From: Gymnogyps californianus | Taxonomy: Eukaryota; Chordata; Aves; Accipitriformes; Cathartidae | Direction of reading: 5' to 3' | DNA length: 64,000 nucleotides | Assembly (NCBI RefSeq): GCF_018139145.2 | Contig: NC_059477.1 | Location: forward strand, 27,693,502 to 27,757,501 | Shown: positions 12,355 to 27,600 of the stretch, piece after piece | How positions within the stretch are numbered: the first letter of the stretch is position 1 | Layout: every line of letters begins with the position of its first letter | Notes under the pieces: model-generated | What the model was told of the DNA's origin: nothing | The model's input: the letters and a program-made list of their open reading frames with translations, nothing else | Database searches by the model: none | Translations under genes and position numbers: made by a program

Positions 12355-12589
12355 GATCCCTTAAGGTATCATTACTTCACAAATACTTCAGATTATTTCA
12401 ATCTTCTCTTCTGGTTTTGAAAAGTCAGATGACATTTATACCAACTGGAAAGGTCTCTGGGACTTCTGCTCTCATTTGAGAAAATAAAGATGGATATACT
12501 GTCTTCTCATTAGCATCCTGTTTTGTGCTCCATCTCACAGGGAGATCTCTTCCAAAACTTTGCTTGTACAGTCACCATGTATCGCCCAG

Positions 12590-12604
12590 TCACATCATGT
12601 CCAG
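12590..12604 (-). CDS. XRCC5: XRCC5 exon 21, coding part (LDMM and stop)
   Basis: Acceptor TCTTTGCAG is followed by codons for Leu-Asp-Met-Met and TGA at 12590-12592. Only four residues are encoded here, completing the DNA-PKcs-binding motif DDLLDM begun in exon 20. Human Ku80 ends in DMI, so the last residue differs. The rest of the exon is 3' UTR. Confidence 0.93.
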   Translation of the reverse strand: MDMM

Positions 12605-15600
12605 CTGCAAAGAGAAGAAACAGATTTGGAAGAAGCAGCATTGAATTAAAGTTATTTCTTACATGTGTTTAGCGCTTTGAAAACAAAGTGAATTTGGAAA
12701 TCCTTATCGTGTAACATAAATGGACTGCACAAAACTTAATACTAAGCTGCTATAAAGTACAAAAACAAACCTAAAAAATCTCATCTTCACATGATCATAT
12801 GTGCAATTTATAGATTTAAAAAAGTACAGTCCAAAAGTAGAAATCTGCCTGCTATTGAAGCTCCTTTAAAACTGTCTATACCATCAGCTTAAGCCTTGGA
12901 GACAGATTTGTAATGACTCAGCCTGTAAAAAATGGCTAAAATATTTATTAAAAAACCTCTTGAAGTCCTTGAATTTCAGCAAGCCTATATAGAGAAGGTT
13001 AATTGAGAAGATTAAAATGTCTTTTTAAAAATTATTTTCAGTTTTCAACCCACATAAATAACTGTTCTAGATCTACAAGCTTTGTTAAATGCTATTATAG
13101 TAAATATATAACAATCTGCTATCAAATGAGCAGCCTCACTGTCTCTTTTGAAACACACTAGAGAATATGTTTAACCTATGTGAACACCCGTGTTACTACA
13201 TAAGATAGTATTTGCCACTATGAAATTACACACCTGGTTATGTTTTACAATAGCAAATAAGTAATTCCATGTGGCTCTCTTCTGACTCAATTCCTTAGGT
13301 GTTTTCTAAGCCATGCTCTCTAATCTACTGCTTTAAGCGGCACTCACTCACTCTCACTGCACTTCTCAGTTACAATTTAATTCTAAAGCCACATCATGTC
13401 TTTACGGTACTCACCAAATCATCAACATCACCACCTTCCTCTGTGGGAGGCAGAGTTTCATTTTTCTTTTCTTTCGGAGCCAAGAACTGAAAATACAAGT
13501 GTATTTATATGATACTGACAAAACTTAGACCCTTAATGTTAAACTAACAGAATGTCTCCTTTCTATATCAAAACAAATCCACCTGTAATTAGAAATTATG
13601 AAGGAAGTTTGTTCTGGTTTCCAGCCTCCAAAATAATCTTAAACTACATGAGATTTCTTAAGACTTGCTTTTAAAGAATTTTATGGTGAAGTGTGTTGAA
13701 AACCAGACAAAAGGATATGGTTCTTCAGACAACACATGGTTAAGCTGTAGAACACCCTGTAATAAGGATGCTGCAAGTATTAGTCCCTAGTCTCACGGGG
13801 ACACGGGGAAAGTTCATAGACGAGAAATCCTTTGTAGTCTACTAAGTCCACAGAAACAACCTCAAGCACAGGAATTATTGAGACATCAGTGGCTGGAGCC
13901 TGGGACTGTACACTTTTCCCTACCCATCTGTTATTGTCCACTGTCAAACATGGGATTCTGGGCTAGATGGAAATTTTGTCCATTACAGCATGGCCATGTT
14001 TATGTTCTTAGAAAAGATAATTTTAAAAGTGATATTATGTATAGCTACAAAATGCTAAAGGACCACAAACCGCCCCCCCACTGATAGGAATACATATGTA
14101 AACTGACCAATGGCTTGCTTAGCAAATTTCTTAAGTACGACTTTGTAATTCTGTGTGGAACTTAGAAGTTTCCCATTTAATTCAATTAACATTTAACAAA
14201 TGAACAAAGACATGAATTTTAAAAAACCCCTCAAGCATGCAAGATGGTTAGAATGCCACTCTTTAAAAATAGAAAATTCATTATGTAAAATTCTATTGCC
14301 ATAGCTGCTGATACAACTCACCATATGCCCTTCACTTAAAGCATGGCATCCATAAACCAAAAGATAAAGGTAAGTTGCTCAGATAATATAACAACTGAAA
14401 TCAAACATACAGACAGTATCTGAAGTACAACCACCTCTGAATTATTTTTCTCTTAGCCTAACATAATGAAAAAAAAATTTAGCTAGAGTGGCAGAAAAAA
14501 AAATACAAATACTTGACTCTTACTGGAAAAGTATCCAGTTGTCTACAAGTTTTACTTACGGTCTCTTTACCAATATCCTTACTATAAAATCATAAATTTT
14601 CTTTTTTTTATTAAAATGCACCAGAACAAGTATACAGAGCCAGGAACAACCCTGCCCCAGATGAAAAGATGGCTGCGAAAGCTGAGGAGGAAGAAAAGCC
14701 ACATTCCATGATTGAGTTCCATCATCCTTAATTCAGAAACAACTTTGCTATAACTATAGATGATGAAAGAGAACAGCTAGTTAGAAAATATCCACATTAC
14801 ACAGGCTATAAATACTGTGAGTTTATGTAACTCTTGTGTGCAAACAGCTGGGTCCTGAAAGCAAGCTACTGTTTACCTGAGCATTTCCAACTATAACAGC
14901 CACGGAGGCTGTGCAAAAGGCCGTGGGATCCCTATCAGAGCACTACCAATCTCTGAGACAATATACTTGTACTGTAAAAAGCTTAAATGTTATTTTACAC
15001 AAATAAAATGTTCTGATCCTTCTCTAGAGCAATAGTGACAGCTTTAGACAAGGAGTAAAACACTGAGAAGTTACCTGCTGCGTCCCATTTGTGGGAAAGT
15101 ACCAGATATCATATTCACTAGGATGAAAAGCAAATACATTGCTTTTGGTTAAGACCAAAGACAGAGGATGTATACAACCTCTGCCTAGTTGTCTCACTAC
15201 CGAAACATCTCACTACTACATCCTAAACAGCAACATCCAAGAGGAACGTAGAAAGCTTACTCCACAGACACCACTCATGCTTTAACGTGCCGAATTCAAC
15301 TTATGATATAGATTTTGTAGCTGCAAAAAAAATAAATGAGAAGGTGACAGGGCCCGAAGGAATTAGAATTTCAAGATGCTGTATGTCTGTGTATCTTTTT
15401 TGCTGGGAAAGTTCTCAGTCTAGTAGTAATACAAAGCACATACTATGAAACTAAAAGCTAATGACATTGTTAGCTCTGAAAGGCTTTTTGTGCCAGATCA
15501 AATTTCATTTAACATAGTTAATTAAGAGTCAAATGGTATTTCTGAAAGTACCACATTTTTCAAAGTTTTCAAAATTAGCTTTCCCATGCTAAATTAGGTA

Positions 15601-18600
15601 AAGAAAGCTAAAAGCTAAAGAAATGTATGATGAAGATTTAGCAATAAATCGAAACCTGAAGTTTCCATCAAATGCTGAACATCCAAAGTTGTTGGTTTTT
15701 TTTTTTCCAAAACCTGTTTTACATTTATGCAAAAGCAAAGTACATATAATGGTTGTGCAGAAATCCATTATCTTCCACAAAGCAACCAGAAAAAGTACTT
15801 GACATTTCTGCTCTTTTAACCTATCATCCTCATGCTCTAAAAAGAGTATCTCCACTATTATAGAAAAAAAAACCCCTACCTAAAATCTTTTTTCTCAGTG
15901 ATAGGAAAATATGCATAGATAACCTAGCTCAATGAAAAAGAAAATTGTTACTTGTTACCTCTCTAATAAGCGGCCTTGTAAGTCTTCCTTTCTCCTTCAA
16001 ACAGCAACCCTAGAAACCTGAAATCTTATATCCAAAACAGTCCTGAAACTGCTATCAGCTAGCCATCTGCACATAAGAGAAAAGGCTTTTGTGTCACACA
16101 GGACCACACTGACAGCCAATCCCTTGACCTACTCGCTTGCACATGACCTGCTACAGAGGTGAAGAAAACTTGCATCTTACTCTATTGTGTGATATTTTAA
16201 AAGATCCAATATAACCCTTTAGTGAAGGGTATCACCTTCAGTATAGAAAACAAATGAACCACTTTTGCAATCTACTATAGACCCAGGAAAATGCTGGCTT
16301 TGTGTCACACAGGAAACCTGTGGCAGGGTTTAACTGGACCAAGGAGAACTAGATTTTAGATCAGCCCCATAACCTCAAGATAAAAGTTTCTATCCCTGCA
16401 GATCTTACCCCAAGAATATGCAGTCTTCCAGTTTCTTAAGTCATATGAACCCTTGACAGAATGGCAAATCAGGGTTCTGGTTTTGGATCTGGACAGTGTG
16501 TGGGGAGGTGGTTATCTAGTGAATAAGTGGGATTGACAACTGCCTAGTTAGCAAAGAGATGCAACCCATTTATTCTGAAAGTTAAGGTAACTGCCATGTT
16601 AGAGAACTCTGTTGCAGAGCTGATTTCATGCAATCTCTCTTATTCCCCTATTTTAAAGGGAAGTTATGGCTGTTGTAGGACCTTCAATAAATCACAAAAG
16701 AACTTCCTGTATTGCAACACCTGGCTGACTGTAGGATGACATTAAACAGAAAAGTAATTTTCAAGTCAGTCTACAAATGCTTCATTCCAGCTTAGCCTGA
16801 CAGCTGTAAATCTAGTCCTTGGTACTCTATACTATGCAGGCATTTTTTAGCCACCACAAGCTCACAGTTAAGACAACAGTACGCTGTAAGGTTTTCATGG
16901 CTACTAGAGATTTCCTTAAGCAATAGTGGCTATTTCACACAGCATTAGCATGTTTTGAGCATCAAAGGTATTTTCAGGCTAGAAAGTGAAGTTCTCAAGA
17001 AAAATATTGCCTTAGGAAGTTTCCAAGTAAATTCACAGCATTTGGTATATATAACAAAACCTGATACTCTTTAAAACCACCACTGGGGAAAAAAAAGTTG
17101 CTCTATACAATTATGTGTGATGAGAAACAGCCAGTAGGTCCTTCATGTCTAGAAAAACCATAATATTCTGTCATTTGTACTCTGCACATGTGCTTAGCTT
17201 TCTGGACTCTTGTTTGTTAGCTTTTCATTTTCGTGACATTTCTGTGCCTTCTTCACCTTGAGGTAAATTGTTACAGATGAAAAAAGCAGTTTCTAAAATA
17301 CAACCTTTTACCCGCTCATTAATTCACTCATATAGAACCTACTTCTACCGTCTTCTGGTTATTGCTAATGTAAGGCCTGGAAGTTGTGAAAATCAAAGTG
17401 GCATCTTTTAGAAGAGCTGCTTCTCTGCAAAGTACTTAGTGATTTTAGCCACAGGTTTACCTTCAGGGGTCTGTAATACAAGGACCTCTTTTCTCCTAAA
17501 CTATTTAAAATCATGGCTAGCAGTCTAATACAAGAATGCCCGTCTTACCCTCTCCACACAAACACAATTTCTGACAGCAACTCTGAATTCTGCTTTCATT
17601 CGAACAGAAGGCACCATTCTGCCTGTTAGAATTCACTCCTTTGTAACTGTGACATCCTTCATTCATCACTGCAGTTACTGAAGTGTTATATTTCTGTAGA
17701 AATAATACCTGCAAATACTCCAAAACTTTTGTTTCCAAAAGGATCTAATATGATCACCAATAATAATACCAGCATCATCTATGATGTCCATCAATCCACA
17801 AGAGTTGCATAAAGTGGAAAATACTGATATCATCGCATATATGGTGAAAACTAGCCATAACAACTTTATATTGCTAGAGTTCACAACGCCTTTAGACAAA
17901 AAAGTATCCTGATTTTTGAATTTGTGTGCTAACAATGAGATCAGTTCTTTCTATGAAGTTCAAATAGTGATCTTGCATATATAGTCTATTGCTGTTCCAC
18001 TACATCGAGTTCCTGAAGTTCCTATTCTTTGTAGAGGATATTTTCAGATAATGATGTCAATACATGCTACTTTCTAAAGACCAATTAAAGCAAAATGCTG
18101 TGGTACACGCTAGGGAATTATTTTTGCTCTGAATTGGGGCAATTTCAGTTGTGTGGCAAAAAGACACTCTTATTCCTTCATATGGATCCTATCTCATTCA
18201 CCTAAAGATTTATCCACATAAGAAATAATCTTCTGTTCCACAGCAAGGGCTTTATACAAATAGATGCTCATTAAAAAAACTATACCTTTTCAGCCTCTTC
18301 ACTAGTCACCGAACTTTCCTCTGCTTCATCTTTAGTGATCAAAGAAATTCTGTCTAAAAAAAAATAAGAGATATAAAAATATCATTAGAAGGCTTCCCAA
18401 AAACACATTTAGTGTTAGAAATGAAAAAAGTTTTCCAAATTCCAACTTCTGAATGTGTCATCATCACCAGCAAAAATAAAAAAAAATATTGCTCAAAGGA
18501 AAATGTGACTTGCATAAATGAGTCAACTATGATATAAACTATGATATAAAAATAAATTAATGAGCATATTCATAAGCTTGTGGAAGTATCCATTTAGGAA

Positions 18601-21600
18601 ACTGCTAATATTATGACAATCAAACTAATGAGACACTGAAATCATAGATCACAGATGAAATGCTGAAAATCTACCAGAAATTACACTTTTAGTCATTCAC
18701 AGCATGCTGTTAGGTCCTTCGAAAAATTAACTCCTAACATACAAACACTTATGCTGTGATTACCTACAGTCTGACTACCAAAGTGCTGGTCCTGCCCCCA
18801 CTTTGCTCCTTGGTTGTGCCAGCACCATCATCCTGTGCAGTGACCCCCGAAAAAAAAATAAAAACAACTCAATTACTTTTTACCCCAGTAGTTTTTCCAG
18901 TCTAGCTCATCACTTGGCTACACGAATGCTTGTGCCTGAATAAAGAAGCTGTGGGTGTGAGAGCAAAGAACAGTAGATTCATAAAGGTTTCAGCAGCAGC
19001 ACAAGTGTAATGCCACCTTAATGCGCCCATAGAACTACATGGCAGGGTTTCATGAGACAAGGGAACTTGTCGCACAGATCTGCCTTGCTCCTGAGCCACT
19101 AACTCATTAACTCACATCCATCCTCTTTTGGTGATTGCAGTCACTCATGACAAGGCCCAGTGCATGCCACATTTGGCAGAAAAGAGGGGACAGGCCACAT
19201 GGCAAGAAGCAGGGAAAACAAGACTTCTGCTTTTGGTAGCAGCAAGCAAAAAGCAATTTCAGCTACCTAGTGAGGGCAGCTAGATTATGCATAAAGCACC
19301 ATGATTGTATCATCTTCTCACAAGAAGATAATTTATTTTGTATGAAGATACCATCTCTGTTTTTATTTGTAATTTTTTTTTCTCTCAAAAATATACTCCA
19401 GTTTGTCAAAAACTCCGGTTTGTACCAACTAAAAATTATTCTAGCATGGCTTTGGAAGATCCAAGTTTCCTACTTTCAAAGTTTGTTGGTTTCTTTTTTC
19501 AAATTTCTTCAGAGAAGGTCCCCTACAATACTACTAAATATAATATTCTTTCAGTGTTGTCTTGTGCTGTTGTTTTGGGTTGCTAAACAAATTCCCATCT
19601 TGTATTTTGATAAAGTTGGATGATGTAGACATCACCGAGTGTCTGGAGTTCGACACTTTGAAAGCTGCTATACAAAAGCATATCATTGCATTTTATAGCA
19701 CGCACCCTTAAGAGATATAGCTGGGCATTTAACAGATTTTCTTAGCACCGGTTCCAATTAAAAACAAGAGTATGACGTAAAAGATTTTTTTTTAGTCCAC
19801 CACGTTTCGTATTTGTGAAAATGTTCCTTTATTTATCACTTGCGTAGTCTCTGAATGTCTTTTAGAATTGCACTGCCTTGTATCTCCCAGTTTAATCATA
19901 GGTAGGTGTCATATTACCACATATTCTGTCCTTCAGGTTGCTTAAATACAAAATGATCAGTGACATATTTCAATGCTATCTATGCCTTTTTTGAAGCTTA
20001 ATTTGGAAGAATCTTTTTATATCTCTGCTGCACGAGTTTTTTCCATTTATTCTGAAATTCAGCTGAAATCGTATCTTCTTCTCCTTACCCTGTAACATTT
20101 AATTTGTCTCTCTTCTTCTACAATTCATTTACCATTTCAACAAGACTCGACAAAGCATTAGGAATATTGCTGATATGAAACTATTAGTGCAAAAAAGGAA
20201 GTTGCAACATGAAAGGGGTTTTTTTTATTTTTTTAAACAGGTTGCAGGAATGAACCATATCAAAACGCTGCTCTGGGGTTAGTTTAAGTGTCCCATTGCT
20301 AACAAAGTTTTCTCTTACATAATAGATAATACAACTAGGTTTTTTTTTTTTTTTTTAAATGCCATCATACCCTGTATCATGATCTCCCAGAAATCAGCTA
20401 AGGCTTTATCTTCCACCTTTGATTTCAAGGCCTGCAGAAAATCATTAAAGCACTGCACCTTGGACAGCTGAAAAAAATAACAGCAATGATAAACAAGAAA
20501 TATTAAAAATACTAAAGAGCACTGCAAACTTAACTCTTCATGAAGTCATCTAACATGGTGAACACAAAAGTCACTACAGATTTTGGTTTTTATCTCTGTT
20601 AAAACCAAGAGTTCTAAGGCAAGGTGAGCTACAAAAACTGCCTTTCAGAAAGCGAGAAAGACTTTCTTGTAACTACCTTTATTGAAGAAGAAATTTGTAG
20701 GATTGCTTATTTTTCTTTTACAAGCATCAGGTCATAGGCCTCCTGGTTTTATGCTTAAAAGAAAACAAACAACAGCAAATAATACCAGAGAAGCTACTCT
20801 CCATTCCAGTAAGAACAAAGAAACATAAAATGCAAATATATTTCTAAACTTTCAAACAGCATAACAGATTTTAATCTACAAATCAATTCTTTTTGCTGTA
20901 GCAATAAATTATCAAGTTTCTAATACAGCAAATAGGCCCATCATGTCTTTAATTTGAAAGAGATGAGAGTTTTCACATATTAACATTACCTTCATGGCCT
21001 CCTCTCTGAAAACTCTGATACAATTGATCCCTTTCATGTAGTACTGTGAACCTTTATTTTCCAGGAACTGATCAATGCGGTTTATCAACTGCTGACTCAC
21101 TGAAAGACAAGGAGAAATAAATGAATCACAGAATGCACACTTTCAAGGCAAAAAAAATTTTTTTCCTTTACATCTCTTTTTCTATTCCACAGGCATCTAA
21201 AGAGTTAATCATACCCATACCGCCTCAAGCTACTCAAGTTGATAATTATTATCTAAGCTACTGACAATTACTTCAGCCTCTCTGGAAAAGCTAGATATAC
21301 TAGGAAGAAACCCAAGCATGGCCAAGGCAAAAATCTTCCCCTGAAAGCCAAGAAAAAAAAAAAGCACTGGCCTAGCTTGTTTGATAGAAAGTAAAACCAG
21401 AACATTTGGGATCCTAAAGCTGAGGGAGGTTATGTTCTACAATGCAAGCATATCCCCTAAACATGCTTTGAAATACATGTATATTTCAATATAAGCATTA
21501 AATTTACAATGAAGGTGTAATAATGTCAAAACAACATCTGTAGGGTGATTGCAGTTAAAAGACTACCTTGTTGTTATTGTCATTAGAGTATATCTTGCCT

Positions 21601-24600
21601 CTGTACAGGTAGTTTGATTTTTCATCAGGGCAACGCTGTTTATGATTATGGAGATAAGTATTATAAACTGCGCATGCCTGACAGAGAGAAGCAGAGGCAA
21701 ACAATGAGACTTGTACCAACAAGAAGGGGAACACCAGTTTCATCCTCACTGTTGAGCTCCTAAAAGGTAGGTAGCTGTAAAATACTGCAAACATGACAAG
21801 TGAAAATGTCACCAAGAGCTCTGCAAGCCTAACTAAATTCTGCTGGATTTTAGTACTTTATTTTCTTCATGTTTAATTACAGGTGAGGAACTGTCCAATT
21901 TAACCCTCTGGCAGACACCTCAGTCTGGGAAAAGACAAGTGTGAGGAGGATACAACAGTGATCTGTAAACTCAGAAGCATTGTAAAAAGGATGAATAGGG
22001 AGTGAGTCCGCTGCCTCTCTCAAAACAAGAGCAAAGAGTTGCGTTAAGAACAAACGAAAAAAGAAGTAGCTCTTCAAACAAAACCAGTTAACCTCTTTAC
22101 CACAGGCTGCTGTGGGATGCTAGAACTTTTAACAGCTTAAAAAAAAATGCTTGAACAAATCCTTAGAATTCTTAAAAGACGAACTCTATCAAGGGAGATT
22201 AAATATGATGTTGCCGTTGAGGAAGAAAATGCAGGAAAGCATTCTGGACAAGTCACAGCATCTGCCTGTCCTGTTCTAGTACTGTTAAAGACAGGTTACT
22301 GGATTAACAGAACCTTTAGCCTGACCTATATGTAGCCCTTCTTATGTTCAGATGTTATGGGCATAGATGTCACTGCAAGTATTTCAGCCACGGAAACATC
22401 AACGTAGAAAATCATCTGCCAGAGTGATGGAAGAGACAATGATAAGTAGACATTGTTTAAATACTGTATTCCACTCTGCTCACTGTAAGCATACACAGCA
22501 CTAGCTGTTATATTTATGTTCTATAAAATGCCTAATCGAACTGAATCTGAAGGACAGCATCTCTGAAAAGAGTGAAACAAGACATGTTTGATATTCTCCC
22601 ACTAGCTTTTGACTCTACAGAATTTCTAGAAAAGGAGCAGGATAACGGTTCTGTCCAACAGCAGCTATCACACAAGAACGTGTGCTAAAGTGCCTACTGC
22701 TCCAGAGGTGATCAGCTCACTCTATTTATTTATTTTACCAGCAGCGGACAAACTAAATTTAAATCTTTCTACTTAAGCTCCCCAAGTTAAGTCAGTCCAT
22801 TTTTTTCATGGTTAACGATTTTCTCATTAAATGTTCTAATTTCTTATGAATTGCACTAATAAAAGCAAGTCCTGCTGGTGTTTTCAGTGGTGGTTTTTTT
22901 TTTTTTTAAACACTGCCTTTTCATTGATGTGTTAAATTAAAACCCCAGGCACTACAAGGGTGCAATAAAAGTCTTTATTGTCAGAATGATTCCAGCATAC
23001 CGTTTGAAATTATCAGACACACTACTTCTTTTGCATTTAATTTTTTTAAAATCCCTTTCCATTTGATTGCACTGGCAGCCATCAGAAGAAAAGACTTTTT
23101 CTTGCTACTGACTGTGAGCTGCCTCCTTTTGAAACCTGTTGTAACGAACCAAAAAACCCTACAATGTTTTACTAGGCACTGGAAGACCATAATATATGCA
23201 GGAACAGGTTACATGGCAACAATGTTTTAAGTCAGATTCTTCTAACATCTTGAAACAGCTTGGCTAAAGTTGGGTCTGTCCATTGGGTCCCCCTTAAATG
23301 ACAGGCCAATGATTGATAAATCTCAAATAGATAAAATTCTTGTGTTCTGATTAGACTACCAAATTACTTCAGGGGGCCAAAGACAATACCAGAGACGGTA
23401 GATAAGGATTATAACTGGAAGTTCTCCAAAGTGGACTCTGTTCCTTTACACTTCTAGTTCTGCGAACTTTGTTGATTTCCTGCTGCCTGTCATCTGCCTT
23501 TCCATTAGTGTGAATCTTTGGGTTTGGGTGCTGCAAAAAATAGATCTCCCTGTTTTTGGAGAAAGGCATGTTCTGCATAAAGATGTCTATTTAACTAAGT
23601 TGTGAATATTAGCATTAGCTCTGATGTGTCCCAGACAAATCTCAGGCATTGGGGTTTTGAAGAGCAGGTCCTAGAGTTACAAACTGACAGCCTATTTGGG
23701 CCACTACTGAAAAAAAAAACCCCCACAACTTTTTTTTTTTTCTTCTCTCCCAACTTCCCTCATCCCCCACACACATTTAAGGAAGTGAACTAACTTCTCG
23801 ATTTTGCATAAACTGGAATTCCAGCACTCCTAATAACCACCATGTTCTGCAGAACATCCCAAGAGATTTTAATCTTCTGCTTCCTCCTTCTACTGTACCT
23901 GATTGGTTAGATAACAAAAATATAGTGATTAAAGGCTGGAGAATTACAGGGGGAAGAAAAAAAAAAAATCTTTGAAAAGATGATCTTCTAGTTCTAACAG
24001 AATTTAATCCCTTCCCCACTGGCATTCAGATACATTCCGTACTCTAAAATACATTCACCAGTGCTGTTATTTCTTGTGAAATATGCCATGAACAATTATA
24101 TTCACTTGTTATCTCTGAATAGTTACAGTACAAAAATGTAGTTATATTTTCATGTTTGTTCAGTTCAGTCCTTGGTCTTGACTACTATGCCAACCAGATT
24201 ACAGAATAGTAATAGATAAAACTGTATTATAGTCCAAGTTCAATTCCTTGGGGATTTTTTTCTCCCCTAAAAAAAAAAATTAATCAGGTTAAAAAAATAG
24301 TTCTTTCTGTAGATGAAAGACTCCTGTTGTTGTCAATCTTTTGATTTATCCACTGGTGGTGGTAATGATTTGTATTCACGGACAGTGCTTAAAGTAAGAG
24401 TCACGGACAAATCAGTTAAACCACCTGATAATTAATTTTAAACTCCTGCTCTGTAAGTATCATCTTTTTGTAACTGAAAAGAAGAAAGAGATTCTAAACT
24501 GAAAACTGTCCTAATTTTTAAGGACTTCCTTCATCTTTAAGCCAAGAAACAAGAATTTTAGGATCAAGAGCTGTTGAACTACTACAGTGTCATATGAGGT

Positions 24601-27600
24601 GCTGTTCAATTTTGAAATGGTCTCTCTAAATGGCCTGTGGGTATGGATCAGAATGATTTAGGCTAGATGTCTGAAGGACATACGGCCGAAATCCCTGCTC
24701 AAAACAGGGTCGCTGTGGATCAGGTGGCTCAGTGCTCCATGGACCTGAGCTCTGAGTAGCTCCAAGGATGGAGAGTCTCTGAGTTCTCTGGGCCCCTCTT
24801 TCTGTGTTTGACTATCATCATTGTGATTTTTATTATTTTTTTCCCCATGACATCTAATTCAAATTCTGTTTGTTGCAACTCAGAGCTTTGCATCTCACCC
24901 AATCACTATGCCCTTCAAAGACGAATCTGGCTTCATCTTCTCTGTGAAGCAGACATACAGAAAACTTCAAAGTGATTTTATATACTCAAGTATTTCGTTT
25001 GCAAATACTCTTCTAATGACTGAATCATTTTCATCAAACCAGTCATTGCATTTGGCCTACCTAGCAGCAGAGCATGAATAGTTTCCAAAATACACAAAAA
25101 CATCCAGTAAGATAAAGATGCAGGCAAACTGCAAAGACATATGCCAACAAAATCTGAAAGTAAATAGTAGTTTTTTTAAAAAACTATCTTAGGTCTAGAA
25201 AGGTAGTTAACTATACACATTTCTACTGAAAATCTCGCAATAAAATATCATCCTTGTTGCAACTGTCTAATAAATTCCCACTGCAAATCTCTTATACACA
25301 ATTCTTTTATGACACACTTCTTTTATTCATATAAAGCATCCAGTGCAAAACCAGTGTTTTACATTTTACTTACGAAGCTATCTACATGCCATGGCAAAAG
25401 TGTGACACCTCAGGCACAGCAGAATATTTGCTGAAATCTACATATGCAATTACTGACTCTTAACTTTATTTTTCTAGAAATGCCTAGGAATAGAAGTGTT
25501 AACAAACTTGCTATAAATATAAAAATGAGAGTTTGGTACAATTTGTCTCTGGACATTTTTTTCTTATGTCCATAAACTGTACAGTTGTCATTGCAGATTT
25601 GTCTCTTCGCTGACAATCAGTAAAATAAAAAAGCTCTTTCAACTACAGGACTTCAGACATCATGTTCTCAGATAGGAGTCCTGTAAGGTGCAATGAAATC
25701 CGGCCTATAAACTCGCACAGAAAATTTACAAACCAAAGAAAATACTATGCATGTGTCAATATCTTTTTACTCCCCATTAAGACATCCTATCTTCTACAGA
25801 AGCCTATGAAAATACAACACACCATATTAGACACCTTCTGCTCTCCAGAAATGCAGACATGGATGGAAACCTGTAAATAGTCCAACAGGATGAACTGGTA
25901 GTCATGTGGCTACTCCTTTGGCATTACAAAGATGGCAAGCACTCACTGCATTTGAGAATCTTCTTTGCAGCCACAGCAATGAAGAAACTCATTGTACACC
26001 CTTGGGAGTAACGATTAGATTCTACTCAGGCAAACTAATCTATTTTATTTGCATTCATTGACAAAAATGTCAGAAGCTGTTATCAGAACACTGCTCTTTG
26101 TGATGACTGTGCACTTGTAATCTGCTCAAAATAAGACCTGCATAAAACGACATCTCTCTGGCCATGAATACAAATAAGAAAGTAAAGCTATCTGGAGGGG
26201 AAACACAATACTAGTTACATGAGCAATCAACATTAACCAGTAAGCTGACACCATCGCACACAACTCATCACGTAAGCTCTAAGTGGGTCCCTACTATAAT
26301 AAACTACACAGATGTCAATTAAAAACAAAGTCGATTACTGTTTCAGGAATTGAGCTGCCAGTCTCAGAAAACCTATCCCTAAGACCCTTACCAACTTGAA
26401 ACTCTTAGATTTCCTAAAAATATGTATTTACACATTAGTGACCCAGTTCTCACTAACAGCGAATGCATCATTTCTCCTGCTCTGGTCTGCTGTGGGATGC
26501 AGCATCAGACACGGGCTGTCTAACTTGCACTTAGGCTTCTCCTATGACTGGCACAAACCCTGATCATCAAATCCCGGTGAGGCCACTGCAGGAGATGCAT
26601 TGGTACTCATTTTTGATGATAAATATACCATCAGGACTTCCTACAAGCTATTAAAAAAAAAAAAAAAAAAAAAGAAAAGAATTCCCCTTACCATACTTTG
26701 GTCTTGATAACTTCATAATTTTAGTGAGAGACATGCTGTGGACTGAAGGGGATGTGTGGCATTAACCTGCAGCTTAATTAAAAAGCCACTGTACTGTCTG
26801 TATTTAAAGTACAGCTGCTCTTATTGCTACAACTTCTCTATCTAGCAAAAAAACCCACCCCCAATCAAACAGTTGAAAAGTCTTTCTCCTCCCTACAGAG
26901 GGACTTTGTTGCCATTTTGTTTTAAAATCAGAATGTAGGCTCTATTCAGTTTGGAAGACCACACTGGATGCTCTTTTTATACAAGAAAAAAGCAAAACAA
27001 GATGCAACCTGTCTGCATCCTGACACATAAAACGTAATTTATTTTTTTTCCAATAAACTATTTGAATGCCACAGATTATCCTTTCCTGCAAAGACATTTT
27101 ACATTTCACATGTTCTAGCAGAGAAAAAAAGTTTCATCATTAAATATGATATAAAATTATACTTAAAAAAAACCACTGAATAGTTTTAAGGCAGAATTTA
27201 CTATTTACACAACCAGAACGCAATACAGCAAGCCATTAAAAACATGCCTGTAATGTTTTATGTATTAAGCTACCTAAAAGGCTCTAAGCAGAAAAAGGAT
27301 TATGCAGAAGAAAAAAATAATATGCAGAGCATGTTTTTATTTATAGTGGCTTCTATCTCTCCTTTAAATGGGTGACTGCACTACATTCTGTCTAACTATG
27401 CCTTATAATTACAGAGCAGATCACACATAAAATAAAAGCAGATTGCTCAAAATTTCAGAAGCCATCCAAACATGTACTGCAGTTATCTCCAGCACAGCTA
27501 CCAAGTGGACATATTTAAGCACTCTTTAGTTAAACCATCTTCAAGGGTAATCACTATACTTATTTTTGCCTTAAACCTTTCCTACATGATAAAATTAATT

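Larger units (their letters stand above)
11070..12589 (-). other. XRCC5: XRCC5 probable 3' UTR
   Basis: This is non-coding sequence after the XRCC5 stop, on the transcript strand. It includes a 24-base A run on the plus strand (12331-12354), which would be a U24 tract in the mRNA. The 3' limit is set by the first canonical polyadenylation signal, so the length of about 1.5 kb is an estimate. A variant ATTAAA at 12099-12104 could give a shorter UTR, and AATAAA copies at 10867-10872 and 10709-10714 a longer one. Confidence 0.5.
12605..20989 (-). other. XRCC5: XRCC5 introns 17 to 20
   Basis: The introns are 17 (20468-20989), 18 (18354-20370), 19 (13487-18285) and 20 (12605-13414). No transposable element was recognised with confidence. 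A short direct repeat of AACTATGATATAA occurs near 18526-18551. Plus-strand frames in intron 18 are AT-rich chance frames. Confidence 0.8.

Noticed and set aside
14635..14720. Short Glu/Lys/Ala-rich plus-strand reading that looked like a retropseudogene fragment
   Set aside because: It is too short, has no poly(A) tail or target duplication nearby, and I could not match it to any gene.
19270..19623. 117-codon plus-strand frame rich in Phe, Leu and Ile
   Set aside because: Its composition simply reflects T-rich intron 18 sequence; no homology is recognised.
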